Shown here one piece after another: positions 60,216 through 64,000 of a DNA stretch of 64,000 bases. The notes under the pieces were generated by a model, which made no database searches, was not told the origin of the DNA, and was given only the letters and a program-made list of their open reading frames with translations. The first letter of the stretch is position 1, and every line of letters begins with the position of its first letter. This DNA is from Prinia subflava (lineage: Eukaryota > Chordata > Aves > Passeriformes > Cisticolidae): the NCBI RefSeq assembly GCF_021018805.1, contig NW_026960612.1, positions 1,240,001-1,304,000 on the forward strand, given 5' to 3'. A program made the translations under genes and the position numbers.

Positions 60216-61551
60216 TGTTGTGGTTGAGGGGGAGGTGAATTTTCCAGGAAGTTGTGGGCAAACCAGTCAGTGGTCAGGTTTTATGATGGCACCTAGAGTA
60301 GCCACTGGGAGGTTTGGACACGCCTCTGAGAACACAAGGGGTTAAAAGCAAGGACTCCCAGAAGGTCTGCCTCTTTTGGGTTCCGGTTTCAGCAGAGAAA
60401 TATCTCCACCTCCTCCCCTGCCCAGTTTACTAGGCTGGGTGGGGGAGGGGAACCACGCAGCCAGGCTGAAGTAAGCTGGGGCCCCGGGGAGGGAAGAGAG
60501 TGGACAGGACTGGAGCTGAGCTGGCCCGATCCAGGATGGAGGGGTGGAAAACTGTAGAGGTGCCTTCTGTGTCTCCCCCCCCTCCCCCCCCTCCGGGAGA
60601 AGGTGCCCAGCTGCGTGTGGGAGTTGTCGAGCCTGGGAGTGCCTGAGCCTGCACCCTGCCGGGAGCCAGAAACTGTTAACCCTTGCTTGGCAGAAGGAAA
60701 CTTTTTCCCAGACATTGCTTCTCATGGCTAGTGGTTTCAGAAGAGAAACAGAAACAGCCTGGGGCATAGATGATAAAGTACGATTGAAAAGAACCCTAGA
60801 TGGGCAAAGATTGAAGAGGAGTGGCTTCTGAGCTGGACTTTTCTTGCATAATGTTAGCCATAGACTGAACTCAAGTCTCTTTTGAACATAAACTGCATTT
60901 GGGTGGATGCAGCTGCCTCTGCTTTTGCTACAGTGACTGGCATGTTAAGAGTGGAGCGAACAGAGAAGAGAGGGGGAGGGTGTGGTGGCGCCCTCTGCCC
61001 TTCAGGGGAGACCTGCTCTTGGAACCCTCGGCCCCAGGGGAAAGATGGGGAGAGCTCGGCATGCAAGCATCCTTAAAAAGAGCCCTATATGCAGCTTTGG
61101 CCCATGGACAGTGGTGAGAGCACCACGGCAGACTTCTCCGGGTAGTGCCATGGGTAACATGGAAACACATAAAGGGTAGACCTGTGTTTTCTGAGGAGCA
61201 GTCTGTGGTGCGAGAGAGACTCCTCTCTCCCTTGCTGAATTGAAGATTAGTTTTTTTGAGTGGTGATTGTTTGCTTTAAAACCCAAGGGTTTGGTCTATG
61301 GAGGGTAACATGTAGGGGGTGGAAATTGGGGGAGCAGAAGAAATGTTCTGGGAAGGTTTCATTTCTGTTTTTGTGTGTGTTTAGTGTTTTCCTTTCTATT
61401 TCTGTTCCTATGTAATGTAATAAAGTTTTGTTCTCTGTTTTCAAGTTTTAGGCCTGCTCTGCTCTGTTCTTGACCACATCTCACAGTAGCTCATTAGGAA
61501 AAACATACACTCATAGATGCATTAACATCTGGCCAGTGCTAACCCTTGAAA
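60216..61551 (+). mobile_element. Solo LTR, ERVL-like, second copy of the CYP2U1-breaking family
   Basis: TGTTGTGGTTGAGG to CCCTTGAAA, flanked by GAAAT (60211-60215, 61552-61556), a perfect 5-bp duplication. AATAAA is at 61419-61424. It aligns with 4055-5429 over its full length with mostly single-base differences and small gaps, including about 25 bp missing near 61122. The terminal CA has become AA. Confidence 0.92.
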
Positions 61552-61556
61552 GAAAT

Positions 61557-64000
61557 GAATATGTTTGGGCATACTTTCTAGGTTTTTGGTTTCATCTTGG
61601 AATGTGTTTATAGGCAGCCTGTTACAGCTTCTCCTTTTGGCTGACTTCCTTTCTAGCCCAGTAGTTTTTCACTCACCTCCTGACTTAGGAGAAATGTATT
61701 CATAGCTGATGAACTTCTGGCTATTTGTGGACTTACTTCTTTCTCCTCTAATGTTCTACTTTGTGTTAGGTCCTTATTCTGGAGGAGAGACTTCCTTGCT
61801 TGTTAGTTCCCTTGCAAATGAAGGGAAAAAACTGCAGCTGCCTTATGGGAGAGGCTACAGGGCATTTCTTAAGTCTCAGTAGTGTCCTTCATTTTTTGCC
61901 AGTCTTGCTAAAGCTTAATTAGCTACCACATAGATCAGAGCAGGAGGCCACCAGAAAACAGAACGGTTGCTTCAAAGCCTTGTGCACTGGAGTGGTTTCA
62001 AAGGAGCGCAGACAACTGATGCTGTGGATTCTGCTGTCCTAGAGCCTGGAGCAAGGATTGGGTCCTTAAGGTCCTACATTTGCTGCAAATTGACCCAGCC
62101 ATCAAGCTATCCCTTGTATAACTAAGTTACTGACTTTTCTGTTGCCTAATCCAAAGTGGAAACTACAACAGAAGATAATTCAGTAGAGCTGGTGAGTCCC
62201 TATAAGCACAACTAGTGAATCTGTCATCACTCGCTGTGTAAGAAGCCAAAGTCAGCTGAAGCATTGCTCTTTTATGTAACATAGGGAAAATGGCTCTGGT
62301 CCAGGTGATCCAGAAGCCCGAGGAGCCAGACCATCCTATGATGTTGGCCTGATTAGCTGTAAATAATCCTGGCTCAGTTCCCCTGTTCTGTGTCTGCTGG
62401 TTTTGGTGAGGGCAGGGGGAAGGCTATGTGTTTCCTAGGTACTGGGATAGCTCTATGTTTATGAACTAGACTACCCATGCTGTGATCCATGCAAGAACTG
62501 CTTTTAGTACATGTACAGAACCAAGTGTGGGGGCAGAGAGTGGTTTGTGAATGCTTGTACAGAAGTGTCTGGATAATTAACTCAGCCATTAGGTAGGAGC
62601 ATTTAAATCTTTGAAGATGTTTTCTTTGGGAAATACAGGATAATCATCTCCTCAGGCACCCAAAAGAGACAAGGTTAGATTCTGATGTCTGCCTAAATTG
62701 CACATCAGGAATTTAGGTGCTGGTTTTGACTCTCACCTGGAATAATTTGTTCCATGTCACAAGGATTTAGACCTAGTCTTACTGCCATGGTAGCACCATC
62801 ATCACTTGGCCATCTTTACTAGCTCATCCATCTCCACTGACAAGCTGGCACAGTACAGTGAGGGCTCTTTCGGTCCCACAGGAACAGATGCCAATTAGCA
62901 GGGGAGGGCAGGAGTGGACACAGACCCAAGTCACAGTGGGCATTCCAGGATGGCAGGGTTACTCTGTTTCAGGTGTTCTCATGGCAGCATCCTAAGCCTT
63001 GAATATTAATCTTTCCCATAGCTGCTCTGTGTGAAAGGTCTTTGATCTATGAATGAGCCCAACACATGGTGCTTGTTCACTGTATGTTAACAGCAGAGAT
63101 ATTATTTTTAGCTCCCAAATTCTTTTTCTTCACTGTTAGAGCTGAAAGACCTTTCATCCTTAAGGCAGGCAACTGGTCACAACACTGTATTGGGGACAAC
63201 ATGCTACATGAAGCCAACACTTCCATTAGGAACAATTTTTTTCAGAATGCGTAAATGGCTTTTTAAACAGCCATTAAAAAATCTAAATGAAGTAGTCATG
63301 TTTCATAAAGTTCTAAAAATAACTGTTGTCTTTGGAACATGTAGTTTGCAGATCTCACTGCAGTAATCCTTGATTTGGAACAATTACAGCACTAAGTACT
63401 TGCCTTTTTTCCCCTTTAAAAAACAAAACCAAACCCCAAACCAAAAGGCAGACAGGTTTCCAGCAAAGGCTGGGATAATTGAATGGAAACATAGCCAAGT
63501 CTTGCGAAACTCCAGTATACAGTTGCTATTCTCTCGAGATATTTTCTCCTGCCATCTGAGAGCCTGGTCACTTTTTTTTAATGTAATCATTAGTTGCTAG
63601 AAATAAATATTGCAAGAACTAATATGCTGGTTCCAGCCTTAAAACTGGGCATGTGTGCAGTGCACACTGGTTTAAGATGTTTTATAACATTTTTAATTAT
63701 GAAATTTCTTATGCAACTGAGTTAAAGGGTCATTTAGAAACAATTCAATTCCAAATCTTCCTTAGGCAGTAACTGACCTATGTAATTTTCTTGTAGCTTA
63801 AGCTTGACTCAGTCCAGTCTCACACCAAACAAGATTTGGGAGCTGGAATACAAAGAATACTGATTCACTGTACAGTTCATATTTCTTTTCTACTCACAGT
63901 TCAGTGGAGTTTATCTGTGGCTCCAATGTCTGGGGGTTTTTTTAAGTCCCTTAGTAGAAGCGAGGCAACTGTGCTGCTTGCTATGGCAGGAACACCAGTG
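61557..64000. other. Intergenic DNA to the window end
   Basis: No exon, RNA gene or clear repeat family is recognised on either strand. Short frames present have no domain and no conservation signal that I can see. Confidence 0.5.

Noticed and set aside
47343..64000. LEF1 exons expected by synteny
   Set aside because: No HMG-box or terminal LEF1 coding was seen on either strand. The 3' UTR cannot be recognised without an alignment.

Overview
The window is vertebrate nuclear DNA, almost certainly from a bird and most likely a songbird. The evidence is two split host genes in the amniote order CYP2U1 then HADH, chicken-repeat-1 (CR1) LINE tails ending in the ATTCTRTG-type motif, and a heavy load of LTR retroelements of the avian ERVK, ERVL and ERV1 kinds. 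The species cannot be fixed from the sequence alone.

Region 1 (1-18464, + strand) holds exons 2-5 of CYP2U1, a fatty-acid hydroxylase P450. Exon 1 is not recognised and may lie upstream of the window. This copy is dead by three independent lesions: a 4-nt deletion in exon 2, a 1375-bp solo LTR inserted inside exon 2 with a perfect 5-bp target duplication, and an in-frame TAG in exon 4. Intron 1 also carries a solo ERVK LTR. Intron 2 carries a nearly complete 7.8-kb betaretrovirus-like ERVK provirus (6904-14722), with LTRs about 1.6% diverged, a Lys-type primer site, a gag-pro slippery site with a downstream stem, a pol interrupted by several stops, and an env reduced to its ends.

Region 2 (18465-23068) is the CYP2U1 3' flank, a CR1 tail, and the GC-rich HADH promoter. 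Region 3 (23069-46486, + strand) holds all eight HADH exons (mitochondrial 3-hydroxyacyl-CoA dehydrogenase, fatty-acid beta-oxidation). Phases and splice sites agree throughout, but there is an extra T in exon 6 and a 2-nt-type frameshift in exon 8. Its introns contain at least seven LTR insertions, five with target-site duplications that can be read directly.

Region 4 (46487-64000) is the HADH 3' flank and intergenic DNA. It has a solo LTR placed right behind the HADH poly(A) signal, a minus-strand LTR element of 3.3 kb with two LTRs and no recognisable retroviral gene (another LTR nested in one of its LTRs), two MIR-like fossils, and a second copy of the same ERVL-type LTR that broke CYP2U1.

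The most notable result is the joint state of the two neighbours. CYP2U1 is clearly a pseudogene, while HADH is structurally complete but carries two frameshifts near its end. Either the HADH indels are assembly errors in a lineage that lost CYP2U1, or the window is a decaying extra copy of the locus. The two readings are separable by coverage, reads and comparison with other copies.
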